From: Clostridia bacterium
GTDB lineage: Bacteria; Bacillota; Clostridia; Christensenellales; DTU072
Length of the DNA stretch: 64,000 nucleotides
NCBI GenBank assembly: GCA_017403145.1
Contig: JAFQOO010000003.1
Location: 1 to 64,000, forward strand
Direction: 5' to 3'
The notes beneath the pieces were generated by a model. The model was not told where the DNA came from. It saw nothing but the letters and a program-made list of their open reading frames with translations, and did not search any database. Position numbers and translations under genes: made by a program. Within the stretch, counting starts at the first letter, position 1. Every line of letters starts with the position of its first letter. Of the stretch, positions 34,260 to 44,873 are shown in pieces.

Positions 34260-37200
34260 ATGAAGAAAAGGTTGGCTGTTATATTGGTTATAATGCTTGT
34301 TTTGGCATTGGTTTTTACTGTTGTTTCGTGTAATTCACCTGATAATAATAGCAATAACGTTGGCAACAATAATAGTAACAACGAAAACGTTGAAGATGAC
34401 GATAATCAAACAAACGATACTCAATGCGATTGTGTTGATAAAAACAACGACCACGATTGTGATATTTGTGGTACCACTTTAACGAAATGTGTAAATGATA
34501 ATAACGACCACTCTTGTGATATTTGTTATGAACGTTTAACCGAATGTGAAGATGACGACGATGACCATAACTGCGATATTTGTAATAAGAAGCTAACGTC
34601 TTGTATTGATAGCGATATAGACGACGTTTGTGATATTTGTGGTGAAGCGTTAGAATATAGCAGTGATTTGAAATACAGTCTTAAGGCAGATGATACCTAT
34701 GAAGTAACCGGTTATGAAGGTGAGCCAACAATGGTAAAAATTCCTTCAACCTATAATGATACGCCGGTTACAAGTATAAATCAAAATGCTTTCTTCGATT
34801 GCTCTACTCTTGAGAGTGTTATTATACCTAAGAGTATAACCGACGTTAGTGCGATGCCTTTTTTCCAATGTGCAAACTTGAAGTCTATAGACGTTGATAA
34901 GGATAACGAAAATTATAAATCAATAGATGGTGATTTATATTCCAAGGATGGTAAAACCCTGCTACGTTATACGCTAAACGCAAATGATAAGTCGTTTACA
35001 ATTCCCAATTCTGTAATAAACATAGGTTTCGGCGCATTTGCTTTTTCCGCGTTGGAAGATGTTACCATCAGCGATAACGTAGAGAATATAGGGGATTTTG
35101 CTTTCTATTATGCTTTAAATTTGAACAATCTTACACTAGGCTCTGGTTTAAAAACCATAGGTAGCGACGTGTTCGGTTGCCCATTTTTAACTAACGTAAA
35201 TTATACCGGTACGATAAATCAATGGGCTCAAATAGAGTTTGGTAATGAGAATGCAAATCCGTTTGCTCGTATAAGGAAATTGTATATCGGTGGTCAGTTG
35301 ATAACCGAAGCTAATATAAATACTGCAACTTGCATAAACGACTATGCTTTTGTAGTATTAGACTCATTAAAGAAGGTAACGATAGGCGAAAGTGTAGAGA
35401 AAGTAGGCGTTAATGCTTTCGTAGGTTGCATGAACTTAGAGACTAACGTTAAAGATGGTGTTAAATATCTTGGCAATGAAAGCAAGCCCTACCTTGTTGC
35501 AGTGGGCTGTGATAAAACGTTACCTGCAAACGTGGTTATAGACGAAAACTGTATAGTAATTGAGTCGTCGGCATTTAGCCATAATTCATCTTTAGAAAGC
35601 ATAGTTATTGGCAACAAAGTAACTGATATAGGTGATAACGTATTTAGTTATTGTACCGCGCTTAAAAGTGTAGAGCTAGGCGAAAACGTTGTTAATATTG
35701 GCAAAGCTGCATTTGAAAGATGCACCTCTCTAGATAACGTGGTCATAACCGGCAAGGTAACCAGAATAAATTCATATACTTTTAGTCATTGTGATTCTTT
35801 AACGAACGTAACGATAGGTGAAAGCGTAACTATGATAGATATCGATGCCTTCGAGTATTGCAATGCTCTTGATAAAATTACGTTTGTAAACGATAGTCAT
35901 TGGTATCGTACTACCGAGATAGAAGATTGGGAAGCTATGGAAAACGGAACCGCTATTGACGTTTCACAACCATACGATAACGCTTATCCCTTTGTGAAAG
36001 AGTCAAACAAATATATGTGGTACAAAACCCAATGTCTTGATAGCGATAACAACCACAAGTGTGATGTTTGTGGAGATACTTTAACCGAATGTGTGGACAA
36101 TGATAACGACCATAAATGCGATAGCTGTAAAAAAATCTTGACTTCTTGCAAAGACAATGATAACGACCACGATTGTGATATTTGTGGAGATACAATAACC
36201 GAGTGTGCGGATAACAATAACGACCATAATTGTGATATCTGTGGCACAGCCTTGACTACTTGTGCTGATAACGACAGCGACCATAATTGTGATATATGTG
36301 GCGCACCTTTAACCATATGTATTGATGGCGATAACGACCACGATTGTGATGTTTGTGGTACGATTTTAACTCAATGTGCGGATAACGATAATAGCCATTA
36401 TTGTGATGTTTGCTCCAAAAAATTGACTGCTTGCGTTGATAGGGACGACGACCACATTTGTGATATATGTACCAAAACATCACCTTGTGAAGACGATGAT
36501 AGCAATCACGTATGTGATATTTGTGGCGAAACTTTGGTATGTATAGACGAAAACAACGACCACAAGTGTGATTATGCCGGAGAGGTTATTTCTCAATGCG
36601 AAGATAACGATAACGACCACAAGTGCGACGTTTGTGCTACCATTTTGACCGAATGCTTAGACAGCGATAGCAATCATAATTGCGATATTTGTGGCACTGA
36701 GTTACAATGTATAGACGAAAATAACGACCATAAGTGCGACTTTGCAGGGGAAGTTATTTCTCAATGCGAAGATGGCGACAACAATCATAATTGTGATATT
36801 TGTGGCGAGCAAATAACCCAATGTGGCGACTACGACAACAACCATAATTGTGATATTTGTGGAAAGACGTTAACTGAATGCGTAGACGATGATGATAACC
36901 ATTATTGTGAGTATTGTGGCGAAATGATACCTTGTGAAGATTATACGGGAGACCATATATGCGACCTATGTGGACTCGAATTACCTTGCAAGGACGATGA
37001 TAAAGACTATAGGTGCGATAGGGGTGGCGAAACCATATTGCACGGTGAAGACCTTGATAACGATGGTAAATGCGATTTCTGCGCTCAAAAAATAGAGTAT
37101 AACGAAGATTTGGTTTACAATCTCAAAGCCGATAACACCTATGAAATAACCGGTTACGTCGGTTCCGACACGGAGATAATTATTCCTTCCACTTACTTGA

Positions 37201-38204
37201 ATAAAGCTGTAACAGCTATTGGCGATGGTGCATTCTCCGGTTGCACTAGTATAGAAACCATAATAGTTCCTTCTAGCGTTACCGCCATAGGGGCTAATGC
37301 CTTTGTCGGTTGCGGAAATTTAGTTCACGTAAGCCTTACTGATTCTATTGAAAAGTTGGGAAAGAATACTTTTGAGGATAGTGTAGCTTTCCGCTTTAAC
37401 GTTATAAACGGAGTTAAGTATATAGGCAACACCAAACAACTCCACTTGGTAGCTGTTGGCTTAGCTAATGATACCATTACGAACATAACCCTCGAAAAGG
37501 ATTGCCAAGTTATTTCCGCTAGTGCGTTCCGTAATGGTGGTAGTCTTGTTGAAGTAACCATAAATAATCTTGTAACCAGTATCCCCGAATGGTCCTTCGC
37601 ATATTGCACCAGTTTGAGAACGATAACTCTTGGCGAGAAGGTAACGACTATTGAAAACTATGCCTTCTATTCTTGCTATAGATTAACTACTATAAGTGGT
37701 TATAAATCTCTTGAAGAACTAGGCGATTGGGTATTCTATGATTGCAAATTGTTACCCACCGCTCCGTTTGATGCAACCAATGCTCTAAGACGTATTGGAA
37801 CAGGCGCATTCGTCAACTGCGAAACCCTTACTAGCGTAGTAATACCTGATACTATAACCAAAATAAACAACCTAACTTTTAGTGGCTGTAAGGCCCTAGA
37901 AAGCGTTACCATTGGAAAGGCTGTTAAAGAAATTGGAAGCAAAGTATTCGAAAATTGCACTAGCCTAACGAGTATTACAATACCGCAATCGGTAACTCAC
38001 CTAAATACCAACGTATTTAGCGGTTGTTCTAACCTTGTATCTATCGACTTTGTAGACAGTTCAACTTGGTACGTAACCACCAACCAATATGATTGGCAAC
38101 TACGTAACGAAGGAATTCTAGTAGACGTTTCTTCCAAGACCGATAATCCCAATAAATTGATAGGCGAGGGGAACTATAGTAGTTATTACTGGTACAAAGA
38201 GTAA
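34260..38204 (+). CDS. Cell-surface lipoprotein with Cys/Asp/His repeats and BspA-type LRRs
   Basis: In this 1314-residue lipoprotein a signal peptide ends at the lipobox VVSC (Cys24). Four ~19-residue Cys repeats (about 55-130) are followed by BspA-type leucine-rich repeats (LRR_5, about 150-570), then 19 further Cys repeats (about 590-960) and a second LRR block to the end. Each Cys repeat follows C-x-D-x-D-x-D-H-x-C-D-x-C-G. It resembles thrombospondin type-3/EF-hand calcium loops with added cysteines, and so may bind calcium and/or zinc; neither is proven. LRR_5 proteins often bind host or matrix proteins. The ATG behind GGAGG is used. Confidence 0.85.
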   Translation: MKKRLAVILVIMLVLALVFTVVSCNSPDNNSNNVGNNNSNNENVEDDDNQTNDTQCDCVDKNNDHDCDICGTTLTKCVNDNNDHSCDICYERLTECEDDDDDHNCDICNKKLTSCIDSDIDDVCDICGEALEYSSDLKYSLKADDTYEVTGYEGEPTMVKIPSTYNDTPVTSINQNAFFDCSTLESVIIPKSITDVSAMPFFQCANLKSIDVDKDNENYKSIDGDLYSKDGKTLLRYTLNANDKSFTIPNSVINIGFGAFAFSALEDVTISDNVENIGDFAFYYALNLNNLTLGSGLKTIGSDVFGCPFLTNVNYTGTINQWAQIEFGNENANPFARIRKLYIGGQLITEANINTATCINDYAFVVLDSLKKVTIGESVEKVGVNAFVGCMNLETNVKDGVKYLGNESKPYLVAVGCDKTLPANVVIDENCIVIESSAFSHNSSLESIVIGNKVTDIGDNVFSYCTALKSVELGENVVNIGKAAFERCTSLDNVVITGKVTRINSYTFSHCDSLTNVTIGESVTMIDIDAFEYCNALDKITFVNDSHWYRTTEIEDWEAMENGTAIDVSQPYDNAYPFVKESNKYMWYKTQCLDSDNNHKCDVCGDTLTECVDNDNDHKCDSCKKILTSCKDNDNDHDCDICGDTITECADNNNDHNCDICGTALTTCADNDSDHNCDICGAPLTICIDGDNDHDCDVCGTILTQCADNDNSHYCDVCSKKLTACVDRDDDHICDICTKTSPCEDDDSNHVCDICGETLVCIDENNDHKCDYAGEVISQCEDNDNDHKCDVCATILTECLDSDSNHNCDICGTELQCIDENNDHKCDFAGEVISQCEDGDNNHNCDICGEQITQCGDYDNNHNCDICGKTLTECVDDDDNHYCEYCGEMIPCEDYTGDHICDLCGLELPCKDDDKDYRCDRGGETILHGEDLDNDGKCDFCAQKIEYNEDLVYNLKADNTYEITGYVGSDTEIIIPSTYLNKAVTAIGDGAFSGCTSIETIIVPSSVTAIGANAFVGCGNLVHVSLTDSIEKLGKNTFEDSVAFRFNVINGVKYIGNTKQLHLVAVGLANDTITNITLEKDCQVISASAFRNGGSLVEVTINNLVTSIPEWSFAYCTSLRTITLGEKVTTIENYAFYSCYRLTTISGYKSLEELGDWVFYDCKLLPTAPFDATNALRRIGTGAFVNCETLTSVVIPDTITKINNLTFSGCKALESVTIGKAVKEIGSKVFENCTSLTSITIPQSVTHLNTNVFSGCSNLVSIDFVDSSTWYVTTNQYDWQLRNEGILVDVSSKTDNPNKLIGEGNYSSYYWYKE

Positions 38205-38328
38205 AAACGCGATTATTTAGCGAATAGCATTGTCAAAGGCGAATTTTCTCAAGGCGCAGTAGGTCGACTACAGCAACCTTTCGAAAATTCGCCTTTTTCG
38301 CGCTCTTCATCTAAATAATCGCGTTTTT
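38203..38328 (+). repeat. R4, nested palindromic repeat element (terminator)
   Basis: The outer stem is an 18-bp perfect pair (AAAAACGCGATTATTTAG with its complement). The conserved GCG/CATC loop and the AATAGC/GCTCTT stem follow. The inner stem AAAGGCGAATTTTC pairs perfectly with GAAAATTCGCCTTT. The apex is type a (AAGGCGCAGTA with TACAGCAACCTT). It starts inside the TAA stop codon of the lipoprotein gene. Confidence 0.88.
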
Positions 38329-38342
38329 ATCCGTTAATAATT

Positions 38343-38800
38343 TTGCGTTCTGCATTCATATAACTTTTCCTTGTTTGCGTAGCTTAGCGGAGCAAAGTCG
38401 TTCCGCGTTCCGCACTCCGCATTCAAACGATGTCGTTCCGTACTCCGCACTCCGCGTTCTGCGTTTATTTTTTCCTTGTGAGTGGAGCGTTAGCGGAATG
38501 AGGTCGTTCTGCATTCTGCGTTCTGCATTCTGCATTCATATAATTTTCCTTGTGAGCGAAACGTAGTGTAGTGAAGTCGTTCCGCGTTCCGCGTTCCGCG
38601 TTTAATTTTTCCTTGTGAGTGGAGCGTTAGCGGAATGAGGTCGTTCTGCATTCTGCATTCTGCGTTCTGCATTCATATAATTTTCCTTGTGAACGAAACG
38701 TAGTGTAGTGAAGTCGTTCCGCGTTCCGCATTCCGCACTCCGCATTCAAATGATGTCGTTTCGCGTTCCGCACTCCGCACTCAAACAAAGTCGTTCTACA
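38343..38800 (+). repeat. Heptamer array A3, the longest, with about five leaders
   Basis: About 450 bp consist of alternating leaders (CCTTGTGAGTGGAGCG..., CCTTGTTTGCGTAGC..., CCTTGTGAGCGAAACG...) and runs of YTYYGCR heptamers, with ATATAA at several junctions. One leader-plus-array segment is near-identical to the one at 33.96 kb. No gene is seen here; open frames through it are artefacts of the repeat. Confidence 0.82.
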
Positions 38801-38829
38801 TTCAAAATCGCTTTATAGGTCTATAAACA

Positions 38830-38858
38830 TTGACTAAAACCCTTTAATGTGGTAAAAT
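38830..38858 (+). promoter_or_regulatory. Sigma-A promoter of coaX-hom
   Basis: TTGACT (38830-38835), 17 nt, TAAAAT (38853-38858), then a short leader with AAAGGAG. Confidence 0.78.
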
Positions 38859-38882
38859 CTTTACAATATAAAGGAGTATAGT

Positions 38883-39653
38883 ATGGTTCTGCTTTTAGAT
38901 ATAGGTAATACTAATATTAAAATCGGTGCTGTGGTGGATGGTAAAATCGTTCGCACTTGGCGTGTCGCTACCGACCATAAGAAAACCGCAGACGAATATG
39001 GTATGGTCTTTATGGACCTTTTGTCTTCGCAAGGCTTCTCTTTTGACCAAGTTGAAGGCATAATTATAAGCTCGGTTGCTCCCGCACTTAACTATACCAT
39101 TGAACATATGTGTTCGTACTATACCCACATTAAACCCATTATGGTTTCTAATAAAATCAATTTGGGTATGAACATAAACTATATTAACCCCGCAGAGCTC
39201 GGCGCAGACCGTATCATTAACGCGGTGGGCGCTCATTACAGCTATGGCGGTCCAGCTATTACGGTTGACTTTGGTTCCGCAACAACCTTTGGTATTATCG
39301 ACGGAGAGGGCAATTTCCTCGGTGGTGCTATCGCGCCCGGTATCAAATCGAGCGCGGAGTCTTTGACCAATACCGCTGCTAAGCTCCCTAGAATCGAGCT
39401 AATTCGCCCCAAAACCATCATTGGTAAATCAACGGTCGAGAATATGCAAGCGGGTGTTATTTATGGATTTACAGGGCTTGTAGAGGGCATCATAGCCAAA
39501 ATGAAAGCCGAAAGTGGCTTTAGTAACGTCAAGGTTATCGCAACAGGCGGTATGAGTGAGCTTGTTACCAGCGGTGGTACCAAAGTTATCGACGTTATAG
39601 ACCGTGCGCTTTCCCTCAAAGGATTACTAAGACTTTATCAGTTGAACAAATAG
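38883..39653 (+). CDS. coaX: Type III pantothenate kinase
   Basis: This 256-residue CoaX has the acetate/sugar-kinase-like phosphate motif DIGNTNIKIG (about 6-15), GADRIINAVGAH and the VDFGSATTFGII motif. It phosphorylates pantothenate in the first step of coenzyme A synthesis and, unlike type I, is not feedback inhibited. It shares a transcript with hom, 9 nt downstream. Confidence 0.95.
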   Translation: MVLLLDIGNTNIKIGAVVDGKIVRTWRVATDHKKTADEYGMVFMDLLSSQGFSFDQVEGIIISSVAPALNYTIEHMCSYYTHIKPIMVSNKINLGMNINYINPAELGADRIINAVGAHYSYGGPAITVDFGSATTFGIIDGEGNFLGGAIAPGIKSSAESLTNTAAKLPRIELIRPKTIIGKSTVENMQAGVIYGFTGLVEGIIAKMKAESGFSNVKVIATGGMSELVTSGGTKVIDVIDRALSLKGLLRLYQLNK

Positions 39654-39662
39654 GAGATATAT

Positions 39663-40925
39663 ATGAAGAAAATTGGAGTAGCATTACTTGGACTTGGTAC
39701 CGTAGGTGGCGGAACCTATCGCATCTTGAAGCAAATGAAAGAAGATATTATGCGTACCGATGGCGTTGAAATAGAGGTTCTACACGTTTTGGAACGCGAT
39801 ATCGAAAAGGCAAAGGCTCTTGGCGTAGACCCCGCAATAGTTTCTACCGATATCAATAACGTTATCAACAATCCCGATATCAAAATCGTTGCCGAATTCT
39901 TTGGCGGTATCGAACCCGCTCGTAGCTTCCTTATCGCATCGTTAAAGGCTGGCAAGAGCATCGTAACCGCAAACAAGGAAATGTTTGCAAAGTGTCGCGA
40001 CGACCTCGAAGTTGCTGCAAAAGAGGGCAATGCAGGTCTATATTTTGAAGCAAGTTGCGTAGGTGGCGTTCCCATCATCCGCACCCTTCAAGCAGGTATG
40101 CAAGGCAACCGCATACAATCCATTATGGGTATCGTTAACGGAACCACTAACTATATCCTTACCAAAATGAGCGACGAAGGTTTAGAGTATGCCGACGTTC
40201 TAAAAGAAGCTCAAAGACTAGGTTATGCCGAGGCTAATCCCTCCGCTGACGTTGATGGCTTTGATAGTATGTATAAGCTTTCTATACTATCTTCACTATG
40301 CTTCCACAAGAGAATACCCCTTGATAAGATATACCGTGAAGGCATAAGCAAAATTTCCAAAATCGATATCGATGCAGGTAAGTCCTTTGGCTACACCTTG
40401 AAGCTACTTGCTATTGGCAAGAAAGTGAACGGAAAAATCGAAGCTCGTGTTCACCCCACTTTTATCAAGAACGATAACCCCATCGCATCGGTTAAAGGTT
40501 CCTTTAACGCAGTACTCCTAAACGGAGATAACGTAGGCGACATTATGCTTTATGGTAGAGGCGCAGGCGACCTACCCACCGGTAGCGCAATCGTTAGTGA
40601 TATCGTATACGCCGCAGTTCAAAGCGAGCACAAGCTTTCATACGTAGCACCCACCACCGACGAAGATTTCAATACCGACTTTGAAAGTGAATACTACGTT
40701 AGAATGAGTGTAAAAGACATAGCAGGCGTTCTCGCAAAGATTACGACCGCATTCGGTAAATATGGCGTATCCATCAATTCCGTTCAACAAAACGCCTCTG
40801 AAGGCGTTGCAAGCGTAACCTTTATGATTCACAACACTCGTGAAAGTGCCATCAATAAGGCTATTGCAGAAATTAAGTCTCTAGAGAGCGTAAACACGGT
40901 TGATGCATTGATTAGAGTGCTATAA
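39663..40925 (+). CDS. hom: Homoserine dehydrogenase
   Basis: The 420-residue enzyme has an N-terminal Rossmann motif GLGTVGGGTY, the catalytic core (VNGTTNYILTKM; GYAEANPSADVDGFDSMYKL) and a C-terminal ACT domain (about 345-420, YYVRMSVKDIAGVLAKI) that usually gives threonine feedback inhibition. It reduces aspartate semialdehyde to homoserine for threonine and methionine. No other thr gene is nearby. AGGAGA precedes the ATG. Confidence 0.95.
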   Translation: MKKIGVALLGLGTVGGGTYRILKQMKEDIMRTDGVEIEVLHVLERDIEKAKALGVDPAIVSTDINNVINNPDIKIVAEFFGGIEPARSFLIASLKAGKSIVTANKEMFAKCRDDLEVAAKEGNAGLYFEASCVGGVPIIRTLQAGMQGNRIQSIMGIVNGTTNYILTKMSDEGLEYADVLKEAQRLGYAEANPSADVDGFDSMYKLSILSSLCFHKRIPLDKIYREGISKISKIDIDAGKSFGYTLKLLAIGKKVNGKIEARVHPTFIKNDNPIASVKGSFNAVLLNGDNVGDIMLYGRGAGDLPTGSAIVSDIVYAAVQSEHKLSYVAPTTDEDFNTDFESEYYVRMSVKDIAGVLAKITTAFGKYGVSINSVQQNASEGVASVTFMIHNTRESAINKAIAEIKSLESVNTVDALIRVL

Positions 40926-40952
40926 TTATAGAATAAACTTAACGAAAACAAT

Positions 40953-40984
40953 AAAACTCGGCATAAAGCCGAGTTTTTATTTTA
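40953..40984. terminator. Intrinsic terminator between hom and the acyl-CoA ligase
   Basis: AAAACTCGGC and GCCGAGTTTT pair around ATAAA with T-runs beyond. It can serve both converging genes. Confidence 0.87.
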
Positions 40985-41008
40985 TAAAGTATTGCATAAA
41001 ATTGCGTT

Positions 41009-42658
41009 TTATTTCTTTCTGATATCCTTTCTCATTATCTTTCCGGAAATCGTCTTGGGAAGTTCGGTTACGTACTCAACAATTCTGGGATATTTATAAG
41101 GCGCGGTTGCGTGCTTAACGTGGTTTTGGATATCCTTGGTTAGCTCGTCGCTGGGGGTGTATCCTTTGTTTAGAATTATGGTTGCTTTAACGACTTGACC
41201 ACGGATGGGGTCGGGAGCTCCGGTAATTGCACATTCTAGTACTGCAGGGTGCTCCATAAGGGCGCTTTCAACCTCGAAAGGTCCAATACGATATCCGCTA
41301 GATTTGATTATATCATCCTTTCTGCCAACAAACCAATAGGTGCCCGTTTCATCGCGCATTGCTAGGTCGCCCGTGTGATAATATCCCGTGCCAAATGCTG
41401 CTTCGGTGCGTTCAGGGTCGTTATAATATCCTGCAAGCAAGCCAAATTGCTCTTTGCGTAGCCTTATGCACATTTCACCTTCTACGTTAGCACCCTCTAG
41501 TTCCATATCGTTATCGTCTAAAAGAACAAGGTCGTAAATAGGGGTTGCCTTACCGCAAGAGCCGGGATTACCCTTGTCAAAACGGAAGTTAGCGGTTATA
41601 ACTGCGCTTTCGGTTTGTCCAAAGCCTTCCCTTATTTCTATGCCGGTATGCTCCTTGAATAGACGGAAAACCTCGGCGTTAAGAGCCTCACCCGCGGTGG
41701 TGCAACTAACGAGAGAACTAAAGTCATAGTTGTCCAAATTTTCTCTAATAAGGAAACGATATATGGTAGGGGGAGCACAGAAAGTGGTTATTTTGTACTT
41801 TGCGATTAAGGGGAGAACGTCGGTAGGAGTAAACTTACCATAGTAATCGTAACAGAAAACCGCGCTACCGGCTAGCCATTGTCCGTATAACTTACCCCAG
41901 CTGAACTTTGCCCAGCCCGTTTCCGCCATAGTGAAATGTAGACCATCGTCGACAACTGCGTGCCAATAATATGCAGTCATTATGTGTCCTAGGGGATACT
42001 TGAAGTTATGCGCAACCATCTTGGGGTATCCGGTGGTACCGGAGGTGAAGTATACAAGCATAGTATCGGTCATTTTGGGCTTTTCGTCTTCGCTCAAAGT
42101 GAGGATATCACTTGCTTTATCCATTTCCTCGTGTAGGTCGATAAAGTCTTCCGCTTGACCAATAGTGAATGCACATTTTAGAGTATCACACTTGGGGCGA
42201 GCTTCGTTTACGTAGTCGATAACTTCCTTTTCGTTTATGCAAAATAGTGCTTTAACACCCGCATTATTGATGCGGTAAGCAATATCTTTTACCGTCAAAA
42301 GATAGGTTGCAGGAATAAGAATAGCACCAATCTTACAGCAAGCAACGTTAACTAGATAGTATTCGTAACGACGATTTAGCATAGTCATAACGAAATCACC
42401 CTTCTTGATACCGTGCTTTAATAAAACGTTGGCAACCTTGTTGGATAGGCGAGAAATATCGGTAAAAGTAAAGCTATGCTCTTCGCCCAAATTGTTGCAC
42501 CAAACTAGTGCGCGCTTGTTAGGAGTAAGTCTAGCGTACTCATCGACGACGTCGTAACCAAAATTGAAAGTGGAAACTGGTTTGTATTTTAGGTTGGCGG
42601 AAAAATCTTGATAATTATCGAAATCAACTTTTTCCAAATATCTATCAATAAGGTACAT
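41009..42658 (-). CDS. Acyl-CoA synthetase (AMP-forming), medium-chain/acetyl-CoA ligase-like
   Basis: This 549-residue ANL-family enzyme has the AMP-binding motif VYFTSGTTGYPKMV (about 205), the GFGQTE motif, YHTGDLA and GRKDDIIKSSGYRIGPFEVE, and the catalytic C-terminal lysine in KTISGKIMRK. It activates a carboxylic acid through an acyl-AMP; chain length cannot be fixed by eye. AAGGAGATAG precedes the ATG. An inverted repeat in the leader may control it. Confidence 0.9.
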   Translation of the reverse strand: MYLIDRYLEKVDFDNYQDFSANLKYKPVSTFNFGYDVVDEYARLTPNKRALVWCNNLGEEHSFTFTDISRLSNKVANVLLKHGIKKGDFVMTMLNRRYEYYLVNVACCKIGAILIPATYLLTVKDIAYRINNAGVKALFCINEKEVIDYVNEARPKCDTLKCAFTIGQAEDFIDLHEEMDKASDILTLSEDEKPKMTDTMLVYFTSGTTGYPKMVAHNFKYPLGHIMTAYYWHAVVDDGLHFTMAETGWAKFSWGKLYGQWLAGSAVFCYDYYGKFTPTDVLPLIAKYKITTFCAPPTIYRFLIRENLDNYDFSSLVSCTTAGEALNAEVFRLFKEHTGIEIREGFGQTESAVITANFRFDKGNPGSCGKATPIYDLVLLDDNDMELEGANVEGEMCIRLRKEQFGLLAGYYNDPERTEAAFGTGYYHTGDLAMRDETGTYWFVGRKDDIIKSSGYRIGPFEVESALMEHPAVLECAITGAPDPIRGQVVKATIILNKGYTPSDELTKDIQNHVKHATAPYKYPRIVEYVTELPKTISGKIMRKDIRKK

Positions 42659-42680
42659 AGTCTATCTCCTTTTATAATTT

Positions 42681-42697
42681 TATTGTCTACGACAATA
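42681..42697. promoter_or_regulatory. Inverted repeat in the ligase leader (operator or RNA hairpin)
   Basis: TATTGTC-TAC-GACAATA is a perfect 7-bp inverted repeat between the promoter and the Shine-Dalgarno of the acyl-CoA ligase gene. It could bind a repressor or form an mRNA hairpin; a further GACAATA-like half lies beside it (about 42702-42709). Confidence 0.4.
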
Positions 42698-42717
42698 CGA
42701 CCGACAATATTTCAATC

Positions 42718-42747
42718 ATTATAGCATTAAAATAGGTGTGAGTACAA
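42718..42747 (-). promoter_or_regulatory. Sigma-A promoter of the acyl-CoA ligase gene
   Basis: Minus strand TTGTAC (42747-42742), 18 nt, TATAAT (42723-42718). Confidence 0.65.
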
Positions 42748-42825
42748 GTAAAAATAGCACACGCGCGAAAAATGTTGTAGACAGCTAGGCTCACCTGCAA
42801 TTTTTTTAGAACACTTGTTTGAATA

Positions 42826-42855
42826 TTGACTTATGGATAGCTATTATAGTATAAT
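42826..42855 (+). promoter_or_regulatory. Sigma-A promoter of uvrB-uvrA
   Basis: TTGACT (42826-42831), 18 nt, TATAAT (42850-42855). No clear LexA/DinR-type box was seen nearby. Confidence 0.75.
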
Positions 42856-42895
42856 AAAACGATAGTGAGCAATATAAATATAGGCAAGATTTTAT

Positions 42896-44872
42896 ATGGA
42901 AATTGAAAAGCGTGCCTTCCGGTTGGTTTCCAAGTTTTCTCCCTCCGAGGACCAACAACAAGCAATCGATAAGCTTTCCGAAGGACTAATTAGAGGGGAT
43001 AGGGCGCAAGTCCTACTAGGAGTTACCGGTAGCGGTAAAACCTTCACTATGGCCAACGTTATAGCGAAAGTGGGTAAGCCCGCCCTCGTTATGGCACACA
43101 ATAAAACCCTTGCCGCTCAGCTTTGTAACGAGTTCAAAGAATTGTTCCCACATAATCGCGTGGAATATTTTGTGTCCTACTACGACTATTACCAACCCGA
43201 AGCCTATATTCCAAGGAGCGATACCTATATAGAAAAAGAAATCCAAACCAATGACGAAATAGATAAACTCCGTCTTAGCGCAACAGCCTCGCTTGGCGAA
43301 CGTAGTGACGTAATTGTTGTAGCATCGGTATCCTGTATCTATGGTTTGGGAGCCCCAGAAGCCTTTTTTAGAAATATGGTTTCGTTGCGCGAAGGCGACG
43401 TTATAGAGCGCGACCAAGTTATAGATAAGCTTATAGCCATACAATATAAGCGTGCCGAAATGGACTTTCAACGTTCCACCTTTAGAGCAAAGGGCGACGT
43501 CTTGGAAATCTTCCCTTCTAACGTATCGGAGTCCGCCCTTCGAGTGGAATTCTTTGGCGACGAGATAGAACGAATCGTTGAGTTCGACCCCACTTCCGGC
43601 AAGACGATTGCACGCGTAAACTATGCCGCGGTATTCCCTGCAACCCACTACGTCGTAGGCGGTGGCGAAGAAATCGAGGGCATACTCGAAACAATCAATA
43701 AGGATATGGAAGAGCGCGCAGAGAGTTTTGTTGGTAGCGGTAAGTTAATAGAGGCTCAACGCATACGCGAAAGGGTTAACTACGACGTGGAAATGATAAA
43801 GGAAATGGGATACTGCTCGGGTATAGAAAACTACTCCAGATACTTTGACGGAAGGAGTCCCGGCGAGCCACCCTTTACCTTGATGGACTATTTTGGCGAG
43901 GATTTCGTGTTATTCGTTGACGAGAGCCACATAACTCTTCCCCAAGTACGCGGTATGTATAACGGAGATAGAGCGCGCAAGACCAACCTTGTCGACTATG
44001 GTTTCCGTTTACCCGCTGCGTTCGACAATAGACCGCTTAATTTTGAAGAATTTCTTTCCAAAGTAAAGCAAATGGTTTGCGTTAGTGCTACCCCCCAAGA
44101 TTACGAGCTGGGTATTGCTAGTCAAGTTGCCGAACAACTACTTAGACCTACGGGACTTGTAGACCCGCCCATTACCGTTAAGCCTACAGAGGGACAAATC
44201 GACGACCTTATTGGCGAAATCAACGATGCGATTGCTCTTGGCGGTAGGGTACTTATCACCACCCTAACCAAGAAGATGGCGGAAAGCCTAACCAACTATC
44301 TGTTGGAGTATGGTTTAAAGGTAGAATATATGCATTCCGACATAGACACTTTGGAGCGCATAGAAATCATCACGCGCTTGCGTAAGGGTGAGATAGATAT
44401 TATAGTCGGTATCAACCTTTTGAGGGAAGGATTGGATATTCCCGAGGTATTATTGGTAGCCATACTAGATGCCGACAAAGAAGGATTTTTGCGTTCAAGA
44501 ACGTCGCTTATACAAACGGTTGGTAGAGCTGCGCGTAACAAAGACGCAAGGGTAATTATGTATGCCGATACTATAACAGGTAGTATGCGCGACTGTATTG
44601 AGGAAACCGATAGACGTCGCAAAAAGCAAATTGAGTATAACGAAACTCACGGTATAGTACCCCAAACTATCGTTAAACCCATAAACAACTCTATACAAAT
44701 AAGTAAGAAGGAAGTTGATGGTTACGAGCGAAAACTTTCGAAGAAAGAGATAAGCGCCGAAATCGAAAGGCTAAAAGGACTTATGAAGCAAGCAACCGCT
44801 ACCTACGACTTTGAAACAGCTATAGTGCTACGAGATAGGATAGCCGAACTCAAAAAGCAAAGAGGATTTTAA
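42896..44872 (+). CDS. uvrB: Excinuclease ABC subunit B
   Basis: This 658-residue UvrB has Walker A GVTGSGKT (42-49), the damage-probing beta-hairpin [12 protein letters not shown] (about 94-105), helicase motifs DEADD-equivalent FVDESH, the QTVGRAARN motif and the C-terminal UVR domain that recruits UvrC. It verifies DNA lesions in nucleotide excision repair. Only one base separates it from uvrA. No strong Shine-Dalgarno is seen before the ATG. Confidence 0.97.
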   Translation: MEIEKRAFRLVSKFSPSEDQQQAIDKLSEGLIRGDRAQVLLGVTGSGKTFTMANVIAKVGKPALVMAHNKTLAAQLCNEFKELFPHNRVEYFVSYYDYYQPEAYIPRSDTYIEKEIQTNDEIDKLRLSATASLGERSDVIVVASVSCIYGLGAPEAFFRNMVSLREGDVIERDQVIDKLIAIQYKRAEMDFQRSTFRAKGDVLEIFPSNVSESALRVEFFGDEIERIVEFDPTSGKTIARVNYAAVFPATHYVVGGGEEIEGILETINKDMEERAESFVGSGKLIEAQRIRERVNYDVEMIKEMGYCSGIENYSRYFDGRSPGEPPFTLMDYFGEDFVLFVDESHITLPQVRGMYNGDRARKTNLVDYGFRLPAAFDNRPLNFEEFLSKVKQMVCVSATPQDYELGIASQVAEQLLRPTGLVDPPITVKPTEGQIDDLIGEINDAIALGGRVLITTLTKKMAESLTNYLLEYGLKVEYMHSDIDTLERIEIITRLRKGEIDIIVGINLLREGLDIPEVLLVAILDADKEGFLRSRTSLIQTVGRAARNKDARVIMYADTITGSMRDCIEETDRRRKKQIEYNETHGIVPQTIVKPINNSIQISKKEVDGYERKLSKKEISAEIERLKGLMKQATATYDFETAIVLRDRIAELKKQRGF

Positions 44873-44873
44873 A

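Noticed and set aside
38375..38672. Frames on both strands of the long heptamer array
   Set aside because: Same repeat artefact; no ribosome binding site and no domain.
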